From NCBI RefSeq assembly GCF_900182595.1, contig NZ_FXTN01000003.1, forward strand, positions 62,001-126,000: a DNA stretch of 64,000 nt, written 5' to 3'. The position numbers and the translations under genes are program-made. Below the pieces are notes generated by a model, which saw only the letters and a program-made list of their open reading frames with translations, was not told the origin of the DNA and made no database searches. This DNA comes from Pedobacter westerhofensis (GTDB taxonomy: Bacteria > Bacteroidota > Bacteroidia > Sphingobacteriales > Sphingobacteriaceae). Positions 44,022 through 53,300 of this stretch are shown one piece after another (the first letter of the stretch is position 1; each line of letters starts with the position of its first letter).

Positions 44022-44846
44022 ATGTTATTGAGATCTTTAGCTTTATTATTTTTATGCTGCTTCGCCCTGAATTTAAAAGCGCAGCATCCTCCGGTTTTTG
44101 AAGGTATGACCAGCGATAGTGCCTATGTAACACTTGGAGATCTGGATGTTGGTTTGATCAACTACAAATACAGCGACCAGAATATTCACTTTCTTGCGAT
44201 ACATGATGACGAGGACACTGGTGTAAAAGCGGCATTCAGATATATCAATGACAACGGCGGCACTTTGCTGGACTGCCAGTACGGTGGAGTGCGGAACTAT
44301 AAATTCATCTATGAGGATGAGGAATATCAGACTGACCCCAACAGTATCTATACCAAAAAAGGAATTAAAGCTGGCCTGCAGAAATATGGCATCTGGGACG
44401 ACAATGTGATCCTGGAGCTGGAGAAAGCCGGAAAGGCTATCCTTAACACCTACAATCCTAAAAAAGCAGGTTATATATTTACCTTACATAACAACGCCGA
44501 TGGCGGATTCGGTGTGAGCAGCTATCTGAAGGGTTATGAGCTGGAAGGTACAGCCGATTCAGTGCATATCAATTTCGAAATGGATAATGACGACATGCTG
44601 CTGGTAACTGAACTGGCCGTTTTTAACCTGCTTAAAAAAGAAAATGTCAATGTGGTGCTGCAATCCAAAGATGCAGTAGATGATGGCTCACTATCTATCT
44701 ATGCTATGCAGAATAACATCCCATACATCAATGCCGAGGTACAGCACGGACATATTGATGAACACTTACGGCTGATCAAGATCGGAGCAAGAGTTCTGGC
44801 TCAGGTTTATCCGGCAACTGGCATTAAAGAACCGATACCGGAATAA
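44022..44846 (+). CDS. Secreted protein of unknown function with zinc-hydrolase-like motifs
   Basis: The product is about 274 residues. I chose the ATG at 44022: it gives a signal peptide (MLLRSLALLFLCCFALNLKAQ), whereas the ATG at 43977 lies inside the efflux terminator. The mature part has LAIHDDEDTG (an HxxE pattern), TDPNSIYTKKGI, a strand FTLHNNADGGFG and IPYINAEVQHGHIDEHL. The order HxxE, N, His, Glu recalls M14/aspartoacylase-type zinc hydrolases, in which HxxE and a later His bind zinc and a Glu is catalytic. This is only a motif-level resemblance, and the Arg normally beside the Asn is Ser here. Its substrate is unknown; a periplasmic amide or peptide would fit the fold. Confidence 0.6.
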   Translation: MLLRSLALLFLCCFALNLKAQHPPVFEGMTSDSAYVTLGDLDVGLINYKYSDQNIHFLAIHDDEDTGVKAAFRYINDNGGTLLDCQYGGVRNYKFIYEDEEYQTDPNSIYTKKGIKAGLQKYGIWDDNVILELEKAGKAILNTYNPKKAGYIFTLHNNADGGFGVSSYLKGYELEGTADSVHINFEMDNDDMLLVTELAVFNLLKKENVNVVLQSKDAVDDGSLSIYAMQNNIPYINAEVQHGHIDEHLRLIKIGARVLAQVYPATGIKEPIPE

Positions 44847-44914
44847 CTTGTTTACAGGGTTCATCATACCGGAGTGCTACATGTGCGGTCTAATCGCATA
44901 GGGTTTCAGTTTTT

Positions 44915-44999
44915 AAAAATAAGTGTATGCTGTATTCCGGCTGCATTAATTTGCTGAGCAAAAGAACGTCAGGCCGGAATACAGCATACACTTATTTTT
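44915..44999. repeat. Long hairpin element A: 27-bp perfect stem, 31-nt structured loop
   Basis: The left arm 44915-44941 (AAAAATAAGTGTATGCTGTA then TTCCGGC) is perfectly complementary to 44973-44999. The 31-nt loop 44942-44972 starts TGCATTAATTTGCT and contains an inner mini-hairpin TTTGC/GCAAA. The A-rich and T-rich ends let it terminate transcription in both directions. The loop is nearly the same as the reverse complement of the loop of element B 41 bp away, although the stems are unrelated. Confidence 0.85.
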
Positions 45000-45040
45000 T
45001 TGAAAGATCTTTTATGCCAACGCCCTACAGGATCATCTAA

Positions 45041-45123
45041 AAAAAAACAGTGTACCATATGACGGCCTCGCTTTCTTTTGCGTAGCAAATTAATGCAGCC
45101 GTCATATGGTACACTGTTTTTTT
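45041..45123. repeat. Long hairpin element B: 26-bp perfect stem, inverted copy of the same loop
   Basis: The left arm 45041-45066 (AAAAAAACAGTGTACCATAT then GACGGC) is perfectly complementary to 45098-45123. The loop 45067-45097 is also exactly 31 nt. Its reverse complement reads TGCATTAATTTGCTACGCAA then AAGAA at the positions where element A has TGCATTAATTTGCTGAGCAA then AAGAA. Stem sequences of A and B share no similarity apart from the A/T ends and the inner GGC/GCC. The element lies 75 bp from the lpdA stop and may also end that gene's transcript. Confidence 0.85.
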
Positions 45124-45198
45124 AGCGAAGCATGAAACAACTCAGGCGTCATGCTAACAGGTCTCAAACATTATGTTTCAGAAGCAAGTCATTCAATT

Positions 45199-46605
45199 TT
45201 AGATATGAATAGCCCTGTTCGCCGTCGCCGCCATAGCTGCTTCCTTCAAAGCCTCAGTGTAAGTCGGGTGGGCATGGCAGATCCTTGCAATATCCTCTGC
45301 CGAAGCACGGTACTCCATTGCAACAACAGCTTCTGCAATCATATCCGCAGCACGTGGCCCGATCATATGTATACCCAGGATTTCGTCAGTAGCTTCATCT
45401 GCAAGTACTTTTACAAAACCATCCGTATCCATACTGGCTTTTGCACGTCCGCTGGCTTTGAAAGGGAAAGATCCGATTTTGTATTTAGTTCCCTTTTCTT
45501 TTAACTGCTCTTCAGTAGCACCTACTGAAGCCACTTCAGGCCAGGTGTAAACCACACCGGGAATCAGGTTATAATTGATATGTGGTTTTTGTCCGGCAAT
45601 AGTTTCGGCAACATAAACCCCTTCATCTTCTGCTTTATGTGCAAGCATTGCACCAGTGATCACATCACCGATGGCATATACACCGGGAACGGAAGTTTCA
45701 AGATGTGCATTCACAGGAATTTTATTTCCGCGTTCTTCAGTTTTGATACCGATATTTTCCAGTTCTAATCCTGCAGTGTAGGCTGTACGGCCAACAGCTA
45801 CGATACAGTAGTCAGCTTCCAGTTTCACATCCTCGCCTTTGGCATTTTGTGCAGTAACTGTTACCGTTTCACCGTTGTTAGTTGCACCAGTTACTTTGTG
45901 TCCCATATAGAACTCCATGCCCAGTGATTTTTTCAGTACGCGCTGTAATTCCTTTCCGAGTCCGGCATCCATTGTAGCAATCAGGGAAGGCAGGAATTCT
46001 ACTACCGAGACCTTGGTACCCAAACGTGCATAAACGGAACCCAGCTCAAGGCCGATCACGCCACCACCAATTACAACCATGGTTTTCGGTACTTCAGTGA
46101 TGTTCAGGGCTTCGGTAGAAGTGATGATACGTTGTTTGTCTACTGGCAGAAACGGCAATGCTGTTGGTTTGGACCCCGTAGCAATCACAACATTTTTGGC
46201 AGTAATATTTTCTGTAGTTCCGTCAGTTTTAGTGATCTTGATCGTGTTTTTATCCACGAAAGAGCCCAGGCCTTCGAAACTGTCAATTTTATTCTTTTTA
46301 AACAGGTAAGTGATACCTGCGGTATTTTGTGCAACCACATCATTTTTACGGGCAATCATCTGAGGCATATTCACGCTCAGGTTTTGCAGGTCTATACCAT
46401 GAGTAGTAAAAGTGTGCGCTGCATTGTGATAGTGCTCCGAAGAATCAAGCAACGCTTTGGACGGAATACAACCCACATTCAGGCAGGTACCTCCAAAAGT
46501 CTTATACTTTTCTATAACCGCTGTTTTTAAGCCTAATTGTGCACATCTGATTGCACTTACATAACCACCAGGACCAGAACCAATAATAACGACGTCGTAT
46601 TGCAT
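45199..46605 (-). CDS. lpdA: Dihydrolipoyl dehydrogenase (E3)
   Basis: A 468-residue flavoprotein disulfide reductase of normal E3 length. The FAD motif is VVIIGSGPGGYVSAIR, and the redox disulfide is Cys41/Cys46 in GGTCLNVGCIPSK. The NAD motif is MVVIGGGVIGLELGSVYARLG, the second FAD motif is YAIGDVITGAMLAHKAEDEG, and the C-terminal His-Glu pair lies in CHAHPTYTEALKEAA. It reoxidises lipoamide on 2-oxoglutarate, pyruvate or branched-chain dehydrogenase complexes. sucA and sucB lie about 7 kb away on the same strand, so it may serve that complex. It stands alone, with hairpin elements between it and the convergent gene. Confidence 0.95.
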   Translation of the reverse strand: MQYDVVIIGSGPGGYVSAIRCAQLGLKTAVIEKYKTFGGTCLNVGCIPSKALLDSSEHYHNAAHTFTTHGIDLQNLSVNMPQMIARKNDVVAQNTAGITYLFKKNKIDSFEGLGSFVDKNTIKITKTDGTTENITAKNVVIATGSKPTALPFLPVDKQRIITSTEALNITEVPKTMVVIGGGVIGLELGSVYARLGTKVSVVEFLPSLIATMDAGLGKELQRVLKKSLGMEFYMGHKVTGATNNGETVTVTAQNAKGEDVKLEADYCIVAVGRTAYTAGLELENIGIKTEERGNKIPVNAHLETSVPGVYAIGDVITGAMLAHKAEDEGVYVAETIAGQKPHINYNLIPGVVYTWPEVASVGATEEQLKEKGTKYKIGSFPFKASGRAKASMDTDGFVKVLADEATDEILGIHMIGPRAADMIAEAVVAMEYRASAEDIARICHAHPTYTEALKEAAMAATANRAIHI

Positions 46606-46682
46606 ATATGAAAAATTTTGTTGAGCAAAGTTAATAAACCGCCCAACAAATAAAGCATCAAAACAGGTTTATTGCAATTCTC

Positions 46683-48374
46683 TTATCTGATCACCACAAA
46701 TTCAGTTTGAGTTAATGTTTCCTTCCTGGTATTATGGTTTAAAAACCTTCCCTTGAGCCTACTAATACGGTAAGTGTCAAAAGTCCTAAGGATTTCGGGC
46801 CTTGCATTCTGAGGAACATACTGATCAAGAAATTCCTTTTCACCATACAAAATATAGGGTTTTGACGGCAGCAGATTTTCCTCCCCCGGGTATAAAAAGT
46901 GAAGCGGTGCATCCGCATAGAAATCCAGTCCGTAACCAAAGCCTATACGCGTTTGCACTACCGGTAAATGCTCAGGGTTATGTTTATTGATCCAGAATGC
47001 AGCTTCACTGTCCCCCTGATATTTTAATAAGGCCGGATAATAGGCAAGGTTGAAGTATACATTGACAAAGAAAACTACAGCACAGCATTGGAAAAGTACC
47101 CTGAACCTGCCGTTTGTACCGGTTCTGGAAACGATCACAAATAAGAGCAGCACCAATGCCAGCAACAGCCAGCAGAGCGCCGGAATATTTTCAGGACGGA
47201 AGAAATAATGCAGCAGCAATACCAGAAGGACCATCAGACTACTTACGATCAGCTGTGTAATGCGTATAGCCTTAACAGAGTTTTCCAGTTTCAGGTTCCA
47301 GAGATATTGGGCGCAGAGAATTGAGAAAAAAGGAAAAACGATGACAATATAAAATGGCAGCTGAAACTTTGAAACCGAGAACACCAGCAGTGTGAGCAGT
47401 GAACCTGACACGCAAAACCATTCGGCAAGCTTTGGCTGCGCGAAATTTTTTCGGAAAAACTGGTATAGCGCCGTATAGAACAAGAGGCTCCAGGGTAAAT
47501 AGGCCCAGAGGATCGTATGTAAAAAGAAGGTAGGATCTCCATTGGCTTTTTTGATCGGCCCGTTATTAAAGAAACGGCCAAACTGGCTGTCCCAAAAGAA
47601 AAACCTGATGCCCGAAGTATGCTGATGCCCGAACACAATCTTTTCAGGATGGAGATCAAACTGTAAATACAGCGTATACAATTCCGGCAGGATAAAGACC
47701 AGTACCAGGATAAGTGCCAGCAGCCAGCGGAAGCTGAATACCGTTTTCCAGTCTTTTCTGACCAGCAGGTCTCCGCCGATGGCGCCCACTATGGGAATCA
47801 GTGCAAAGATCCCTTTTGTCATCACCGCACATGCTGCAAATAACGCAGCCAACACGAGGTGTAAAAACCATTTCCTGCCCAGCGCTTTATAAAAGTGATA
47901 AACACTCCCGATGATCAGGCCTGTGAGGTATGGCTCTGCACGTACATCCATCGTACAGATCAGGATATGCTGCGCCGTAAGCAAGATCAGCGCTGCCCAT
48001 AAGCCTACCTGTTTTCCATATAACTCTTTTGCAAACTTGTACGTATAAAATGCCGCAACTAATATAAACAACACACCCGGGAGCTTATAAGCCCATCCCG
48101 CTACACCAAACAACTGAAAGAAAACCGCGGTAACCCAAAACGGAAAATGCGGTTTATCCAACCAGTCTTTTCCCTGCGCAAACAACTCTGAAAAGTTGTT
48201 ATGCTGTGCCATGTTTTTGGCAATCGAAGCATATAAAGCACCGTCCGGCCCCATTACAGGCACAAATAATCCTGTGAAATTAATAAGCACGGCAATACCG
48301 ATAAAAAGGTACAACCATTTGTTGTGCTGTTCTGCAGGCGGGTTGCCGGCCGGATGGTATTCTGGCGATATCAT
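46683..48374 (-). CDS. ArnT/PMT-like family 39 glycosyltransferase, integral membrane
   Basis: A 563-residue protein with about a dozen hydrophobic segments and a soluble C-terminal domain (from about residue 440). The first periplasmic loop has GPDGALYASIAKNMAQ followed by DWLDKPHFPFWVTAVFFQLFG, which match the acidic motif and DKP motif of ArnT-type transferases. These enzymes move a sugar from a polyprenyl phosphate donor onto lipid A, protein or another glycolipid on the periplasmic side. The acceptor is unknown. It is a single gene, divergent from the M1 peptidase gene. Confidence 0.85.
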   Translation of the reverse strand: MISPEYHPAGNPPAEQHNKWLYLFIGIAVLINFTGLFVPVMGPDGALYASIAKNMAQHNNFSELFAQGKDWLDKPHFPFWVTAVFFQLFGVAGWAYKLPGVLFILVAAFYTYKFAKELYGKQVGLWAALILLTAQHILICTMDVRAEPYLTGLIIGSVYHFYKALGRKWFLHLVLAALFAACAVMTKGIFALIPIVGAIGGDLLVRKDWKTVFSFRWLLALILVLVFILPELYTLYLQFDLHPEKIVFGHQHTSGIRFFFWDSQFGRFFNNGPIKKANGDPTFFLHTILWAYLPWSLLFYTALYQFFRKNFAQPKLAEWFCVSGSLLTLLVFSVSKFQLPFYIVIVFPFFSILCAQYLWNLKLENSVKAIRITQLIVSSLMVLLVLLLHYFFRPENIPALCWLLLALVLLLFVIVSRTGTNGRFRVLFQCCAVVFFVNVYFNLAYYPALLKYQGDSEAAFWINKHNPEHLPVVQTRIGFGYGLDFYADAPLHFLYPGEENLLPSKPYILYGEKEFLDQYVPQNARPEILRTFDTYRISRLKGRFLNHNTRKETLTQTEFVVIR

Positions 48375-48482
48375 GGTATGGTATTAAACGTGATAAAGGT
48401 AAATGAAATATAAATCTAATCAGCTTGCGATAAAAAAGAATTGCAAGCCTTATATTTAACCTTTATGATCAACCAGCCCCTG

Positions 48483-50135
48483 ATGAAAAGAATATTTTAC
48501 AGTATTGCGCTGCTCTGTCTGACAGTATGCAATGCAGACGCGCAATTATTAAAGCCAAAGAATACTTTCAGCCGTGCAGATAGCTTAAGAGGAATGCTCA
48601 CGCCACTACGCAGCTGTTACGACATCAACTATTATCACCTTGACGTGAAAATAGACATAGACCAGCAAACAATTGCTGGCAGCAATGAATTTAAGTTCAG
48701 CGCCATGTCTGATTTCTCTATGCTTCAGTTCGACCTGTTCAGCAATCTCAACATCGATAAGATAGAATATAAAGGCCGGGAGCTTTCTTACAAAAGAGAA
48801 TTCAATGCAGTATTTGTGACCTTTCCTGTCAGGATTAAAAAAGGGAGCAAAGACAGCTTTAAGGTCTTTTATTCGGGTAAGCCAATCATCGCTGCTAATC
48901 CACCATGGGACGGCGGGTTTATATTTAAAACTGATAAAGCCGGTAAACCCTGGGTATCTGTTGCCTGCGAGGGCCTGGGTGCAAGTTCCTGGTGGCCAAA
49001 TAAAGATCACCTGAGTGACGAGGTAGACAGTATGCTGGTGAGTATCAGCATCCCAAAAAACCTGAAAGAAATATCCAACGGCCGTTTGCGGAGTGTTAAG
49101 GATCAGCCTGATGGCTATCAGCAGTACAACTGGTTTATTGGCAATCCGATTAATAATTATGATGTAACCTTCTATATTGGTGATTATGCGCACTGGACAG
49201 ATCAGTATCAGGGCGAAAAAGGAGATCTCAGCCTCAATTTCTGGTCGCTCAAAGCAGACAGCCTGCTGGCAAAACCACACTGGGATGCGGATGTGAAACG
49301 TATGCTAAAATCTTTTGAATACTGGTTTGGCCCCTATCCATTTTATAAAGATGGTTATAAGCTGGTAGAAGCGCCGCATCTGGGAATGGAGCATCAGAGT
49401 GCGGTAGCTTATGGAAATGAGTTTAAAATGGGTTACAAGGGCAGGGACCTTTCGGGCACAGGATGGGGCTTGAAATTTGATTTTATCACTGTACATGAGA
49501 GTGGGCATGAATGGTTCGGAAATAATATCACCATTAAAGATGTGGCCGATATGTGGGTGCATGAGGGTTTTACCAATTACTCAGAACCTTTGTTCCTTGA
49601 ATCCAATTATGGTAAAGATGCTGCAAACGCCTATGTGCAGGGCCTGAGGAAAATCATCAAAAATGACATCCCGGTCATTGGCGTTTACAATGTCAACAAA
49701 GAAGGATCGGGCGACATGTATCCCAAAGGAGCAAACATGATCCATACCATCAGACAGCTGATTGGTAACGATGAAAAGTTCAGGGCCATTTTAAGAGGAT
49801 TAAACCAGACATTCTATCACCAGACTGTTACTACGGCTCAGATAGAAAACTATATTGCCGCACAAAGCGGTTTAAAACTCAGCAAAGTATTTGATCAGTA
49901 TCTGAGAACAACAAAGATACCTGTCCTCAGTTATCAGATTTCCGGCAACAATCTGTCATACCACTGGGAGAATGTTGTGCCAGGCTTTGATATGCCCGTT
50001 AAAGTTACCCTGAAACCAGGAATGTATACATTTATATATCCTTCAGATAAATGGAAAGAAACAGTTATTTCCGGGATCACTGATAGTACCTTTAAAGCAG
50101 ATCCGAATTTTTATGTTCAGGTAAAAACCAAATAA
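48483..50135 (+). CDS. M1-family metallopeptidase, secreted
   Basis: A product of about 550 residues. The ATG at 48483 gives the signal peptide MKRIFYSIALLCLTVCNADAQ; the ATG at 48441 adds 14 non-signal residues. The N-terminal beta domain leads to the substrate motif HLGMEHQSAVAYG (GAMEN equivalent). The zinc motif VHESGHEWFGNN near residue 338 is HExxH, with the third ligand Glu in WVHEGFTNYSE 18 residues later. It lacks the long helical C-terminal domain of aminopeptidase N and belongs to the short Bacteroidota M1 group. It probably trims N-terminal residues from peptides in the periplasm. Confidence 0.9.
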   Translation: MKRIFYSIALLCLTVCNADAQLLKPKNTFSRADSLRGMLTPLRSCYDINYYHLDVKIDIDQQTIAGSNEFKFSAMSDFSMLQFDLFSNLNIDKIEYKGRELSYKREFNAVFVTFPVRIKKGSKDSFKVFYSGKPIIAANPPWDGGFIFKTDKAGKPWVSVACEGLGASSWWPNKDHLSDEVDSMLVSISIPKNLKEISNGRLRSVKDQPDGYQQYNWFIGNPINNYDVTFYIGDYAHWTDQYQGEKGDLSLNFWSLKADSLLAKPHWDADVKRMLKSFEYWFGPYPFYKDGYKLVEAPHLGMEHQSAVAYGNEFKMGYKGRDLSGTGWGLKFDFITVHESGHEWFGNNITIKDVADMWVHEGFTNYSEPLFLESNYGKDAANAYVQGLRKIIKNDIPVIGVYNVNKEGSGDMYPKGANMIHTIRQLIGNDEKFRAILRGLNQTFYHQTVTTAQIENYIAAQSGLKLSKVFDQYLRTTKIPVLSYQISGNNLSYHWENVVPGFDMPVKVTLKPGMYTFIYPSDKWKETVISGITDSTFKADPNFYVQVKTK

Positions 50136-50227
50136 ATGCCTGGTGATGCAACGAATAACAATCAGCAACGTCTTATCAACTACAACAACTATAGTATAAT
50201 CAAGATAACCTAAACACTAACAAACCT

Positions 50228-50974
50228 ATGAAAACATTAAAAGCCCTTGTACTCCTGGCCTTAGTCTTATTCAGCTATACATCAGGCATCGCTTCTGCAA
50301 AAGGCAACAGCGCTCATGCTATCAAAAACAATATTTCTGCCTTTCAGGATGCGAGACCTCTGGGCAGCTTTAAAGGTATTGCTGCAGGCGGGCCGCTCAA
50401 TATAAAGGTAACAATGGCCGGTACAGAATCAATTCGTTTTGAAGGGGATAAAGATGCCATTGCAGAGCTGGTAACCGAAGTGGTAAATGGCATACTGACG
50501 ATCAAACCAAAAACAAAATGGAACGACTGGTCGAGAAGGCACCGTGATGTTGAAATCGCCGTCTACATCAGCGCCAAAAGATTATCTTCTTTAACCATGA
50601 GCGGTTCAGGAAATCTGGAAGTAACCAATGCTGTTAACGGACCTGAACTGGTTTCTACCCTGAGCGGGTCGGGTAGCATTAAGGCTACTGCAAATGTAAA
50701 ATCATTCACGGGCGTACTGAGCGGGTCGGGCAATATCAACCTGACAGGTAAATCTGATGATTCTAATCTTACCATCAGCGGATCAGGAAGTTTTAAAGGC
50801 AAAAGCTTTTCAGCTGCTAAAGTTTCTGTACAGATCAGCGGTTCTGCCGATGTATATATCAGGGCCACACAAAATCTGGATGCAGTAATCAGCGGTTCTG
50901 GCAGTGTGGTTTACAGCGGAGATGCAACCGTTAAAAAGACGATCATTGGATCAGGCAGTGTTTCAAGGAATTAA
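50228..50974 (+). CDS. GIN-domain (DUF2807) secreted auto-transporter-adhesin-like protein
   Basis: A 248-residue protein with a signal peptide (residues ~1-24, cut after ASA). The mature part is a right-handed beta-helix typical of DUF2807, opening FKGIAAGGPLNIKVTM and marked by repeated SGSG/GSG turns (LTMSGSGNLEV, STLSGSGSIKA, GVLSGSGNINL, LTISGSGSFKG, ISGSADVYI, VISGSGSVVY), about one per 20 residues. Such proteins are common in the Bacteroidota envelope, but their function is unproven. Its 3' end overlaps the convergent barrel gene by 4 bp. Confidence 0.88.
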   Translation: MKTLKALVLLALVLFSYTSGIASAKGNSAHAIKNNISAFQDARPLGSFKGIAAGGPLNIKVTMAGTESIRFEGDKDAIAELVTEVVNGILTIKPKTKWNDWSRRHRDVEIAVYISAKRLSSLTMSGSGNLEVTNAVNGPELVSTLSGSGSIKATANVKSFTGVLSGSGNINLTGKSDDSNLTISGSGSFKGKSFSAAKVSVQISGSADVYIRATQNLDAVISGSGSVVYSGDATVKKTIIGSGSVSRN

Positions 50975-51858
50975 AACTGATACCCCAACACCCAAAGATT
51001 CTCAGTGTAATTGATCTTCTGGCTTGCCTTATCTACATCGTCACGTCCGGTGGTATGTACGTTTTTCAGGTTGGTTGCGCCAAGTTTGGTGGTATTCTGC
51101 AGGTAAAGGAACTTGGTAATATAAAATTTCAGCCCCGCTTTTACAGAGAAGCCGTATCCCGAAATGTTCCAGTGGTTATTTCGCCCTTGTTCAAACAACC
51201 GCACGTCAGACCTTGGCACCATCATACCGCCACCGATACCGGTTTCAAGTGTCAGTGATGTTTCTCTGGAAGGTGCAACCCAGATATCGTCATAGCGTTC
51301 AAGTTCGATGTTGGCATAGTTAAATCCGTCTGTGTGTTCATACGTCAGCATTTGCGGCGTGACGTTAATCATTTGTCCGTTATACGTACCTGCCAGGGCA
51401 CCCGTAGGAACACCAGGATCTGAGATACTTGCCCCGATAGTCCCCGTGATAGCAACAGTTTGTGGAATATCCATTACATATTTCATGTGGTCCCATGCCA
51501 GGGAAACACTCCAGTTATCTGCAAAAAAGTAACCAAAACGGATGTTGTATTGCGGGACAGTGATCAGTCCCGGATTGAGGTAGTCCCAGCTTAACTTAGA
51601 CTGTCTGTCATGCGCTACTACATCCTTTAAGGTGAAATCATAGCCTGGTCCCTGAAAGCGGATGTCACTTTTACCGTACCATGAGTGGTTATAGCCCCAG
51701 TGGAAATAGAAATCACCTTTTCGGGAGAAGTTTCTTTTTACTTCATTTCCAAAAATACTCTTGCCGAGATCGGCCGGTGTATCAGTATTATCATTCTGAG
51801 CCTGGACAGATATTTTACAAAAAATAAGTAAAAGGACGAGTAAGCAGCATTTTTTCAC
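50971..51858 (-). CDS. Probable outer-membrane beta-barrel protein of unknown function
   Basis: A 295-residue protein with a signal peptide ending SVQAQ (residue ~20). The mature sequence alternates polar and aromatic residues (DFYFHWGYNHSWYG, NIRFGYFFADNWSVSLAWDHM, SVKAGLKFYITKFLYLQNTTKLG) and ends NLWVLGYQF, with a terminal Phe as in outer-membrane barrels recognised by BamA. The length suggests about 8-12 strands. No family name or ligand can be given. It converges with the GIN-domain gene. Confidence 0.75.
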   Translation of the reverse strand: MKKCCLLVLLLIFCKISVQAQNDNTDTPADLGKSIFGNEVKRNFSRKGDFYFHWGYNHSWYGKSDIRFQGPGYDFTLKDVVAHDRQSKLSWDYLNPGLITVPQYNIRFGYFFADNWSVSLAWDHMKYVMDIPQTVAITGTIGASISDPGVPTGALAGTYNGQMINVTPQMLTYEHTDGFNYANIELERYDDIWVAPSRETSLTLETGIGGGMMVPRSDVRLFEQGRNNHWNISGYGFSVKAGLKFYITKFLYLQNTTKLGATNLKNVHTTGRDDVDKASQKINYTENLWVLGYQF

Positions 51859-51962
51859 CCGGCAAAAATACAGAATTAGTTGTTAAAACACATTTCAGCA
51901 GGTTAAATGACTTCAAGATGGCTAATGGATTAAAAAGCCGTTAAAGAAGGAATAGAGAGAAC

Positions 51963-52000
51963 AAAAAAAATTCCGTACCACAATGCAGCAGTACGGAATT
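51963..52000 (-). terminator. Terminator of the sucA-sucB operon
   Basis: AATTCCGTAC (51969-51978) and GTACGGAATT (51991-52000) form a 10-bp stem over a 12-nt loop. On the minus strand it is followed by a run of eight T. It lies 39 bp after the sucB stop. Confidence 0.88.
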
Positions 52001-52039
52001 ATTTATAGCGCTAAAGGACAAAGCCTTATGCAATAAATC

Positions 52040-53281
52040 TTATACACCCAGCAGCAAACGTGCAGGATCTTCCAGTAGTTGTTTAACTCTTACCAGGAAC
52101 CCTACAGATTCTCTTCCGTCAATGATACGGTGATCATATGATAAAGCCAGGTACATCATCGGACGAACAACAACTTCGCCTTTTTCTGCGATAGGGCGTT
52201 CAATGATATTGTGCATACCTAAAATTGCAGACTGTGGAGCATTGATAATCGGAGTAGACATCATCGAGCCAAATACACCACCGTTAGTGATTGTAAAAGT
52301 ACCGCCAGTCATTTCTTCGATTGTTAATTTGCTGTCGCGTGCTTTAGTAGCCAGCTCAATCACAGATTTTTCAATCTGTGCAAGCGTCATGCTTTCTGCA
52401 TTCCTGATGATCGGAACTACCAACCCCTTAGGTGCAGAAACTGCGATAGAGATATCAACGAAGTCATTAAAAATAACCGCATCACCATCAATCCGTGCAT
52501 TTACAGCCGGGAAATCTTTCATCGCTTCACAAACCGCTTTGGTAAAGAAGCTCATGAAACCTAATCCCACGCCATATTTCTCTTTAAACTGATCTTTATA
52601 TTTTCCGCGCAAGTCCATGATCGGCTTCATGTTCACTTCGTTAAATGTAGTTAACATGGCTGTTTCATTTTTCACTGCAACCAGACGTTTTGCAACGGTC
52701 TTACGCAATGGAGACATTTTCTCCCTGCGTTCGTTTCTTGATCCTGCTACAGCAGGAGCTGAAACAGCAGCAGGTTTTGCAGCAGGCGCAGGAGCAGCAG
52801 CTGCTACTTTCTCCGCTTTCAGTGCGTCTTCCTTTGTGATTCTTCCACCCACACCAGATCCATTTACAGCAGCAGCATCCACGCCTTTTTCAGCAAGGAT
52901 CTTTCCGGCTGCAGGTGAAGGTGTACCGGCAGCATAACTGTCGGCAGCAACTTTTTCTGCTACAGGTGCAGCAGCTTGCTGATCTGCCGCTACAGCAACT
53001 TTCTCTTCAGCAGGAGCTGCAACAGGTACTGCTTTCGGAGCAGCGCCACCATCTTCAATGCTACAAACTACAGCTCCGATGGCTAATGTATCGCCTTCGG
53101 CAGCCACTATTTTCAAAGTTCCGGCTTGTTCAGCAGTTAACTCAAAAGTTGCTTTATCAGATTCTAATTCGGCTATTACTTCATCCATTTCCACTGCCTC
53201 ACCATCATTTTTCACCCAGCGGGACAACACAACTTCGGTAATCGACTCCCCTACTGGCGGAACTTTTATTTCTAGACTCAT
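52040..53281 (-). CDS. sucB: Dihydrolipoyllysine succinyltransferase, E2 of 2-oxoglutarate dehydrogenase
   Basis: A 413-residue E2 with one lipoyl domain (residues 1-76; Lys43 in [10 protein letters not shown] is the lipoylation site). An Ala/Pro-rich flexible linker follows (~80-115), then the E1/E3-binding domain ([19 protein letters not shown] then [12 protein letters not shown]), a second Ala/Pro linker, and the catalytic core ending [16 protein letters not shown], with catalytic His and Asp in DHRxxDG. It transfers the succinyl group to CoA. It lies 19 bp after sucA, and a strong terminator follows. The GESITE start is typical of SucB rather than pyruvate dehydrogenase E2. Confidence 0.95.
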   Translation of the reverse strand: MSLEIKVPPVGESITEVVLSRWVKNDGEAVEMDEVIAELESDKATFELTAEQAGTLKIVAAEGDTLAIGAVVCSIEDGGAAPKAVPVAAPAEEKVAVAADQQAAAPVAEKVAADSYAAGTPSPAAGKILAEKGVDAAAVNGSGVGGRITKEDALKAEKVAAAAPAPAAKPAAVSAPAVAGSRNERREKMSPLRKTVAKRLVAVKNETAMLTTFNEVNMKPIMDLRGKYKDQFKEKYGVGLGFMSFFTKAVCEAMKDFPAVNARIDGDAVIFNDFVDISIAVSAPKGLVVPIIRNAESMTLAQIEKSVIELATKARDSKLTIEEMTGGTFTITNGGVFGSMMSTPIINAPQSAILGMHNIIERPIAEKGEVVVRPMMYLALSYDHRIIDGRESVGFLVRVKQLLEDPARLLLGV

Positions 53282-53300
53282 AATTGATGTATTATATTTT

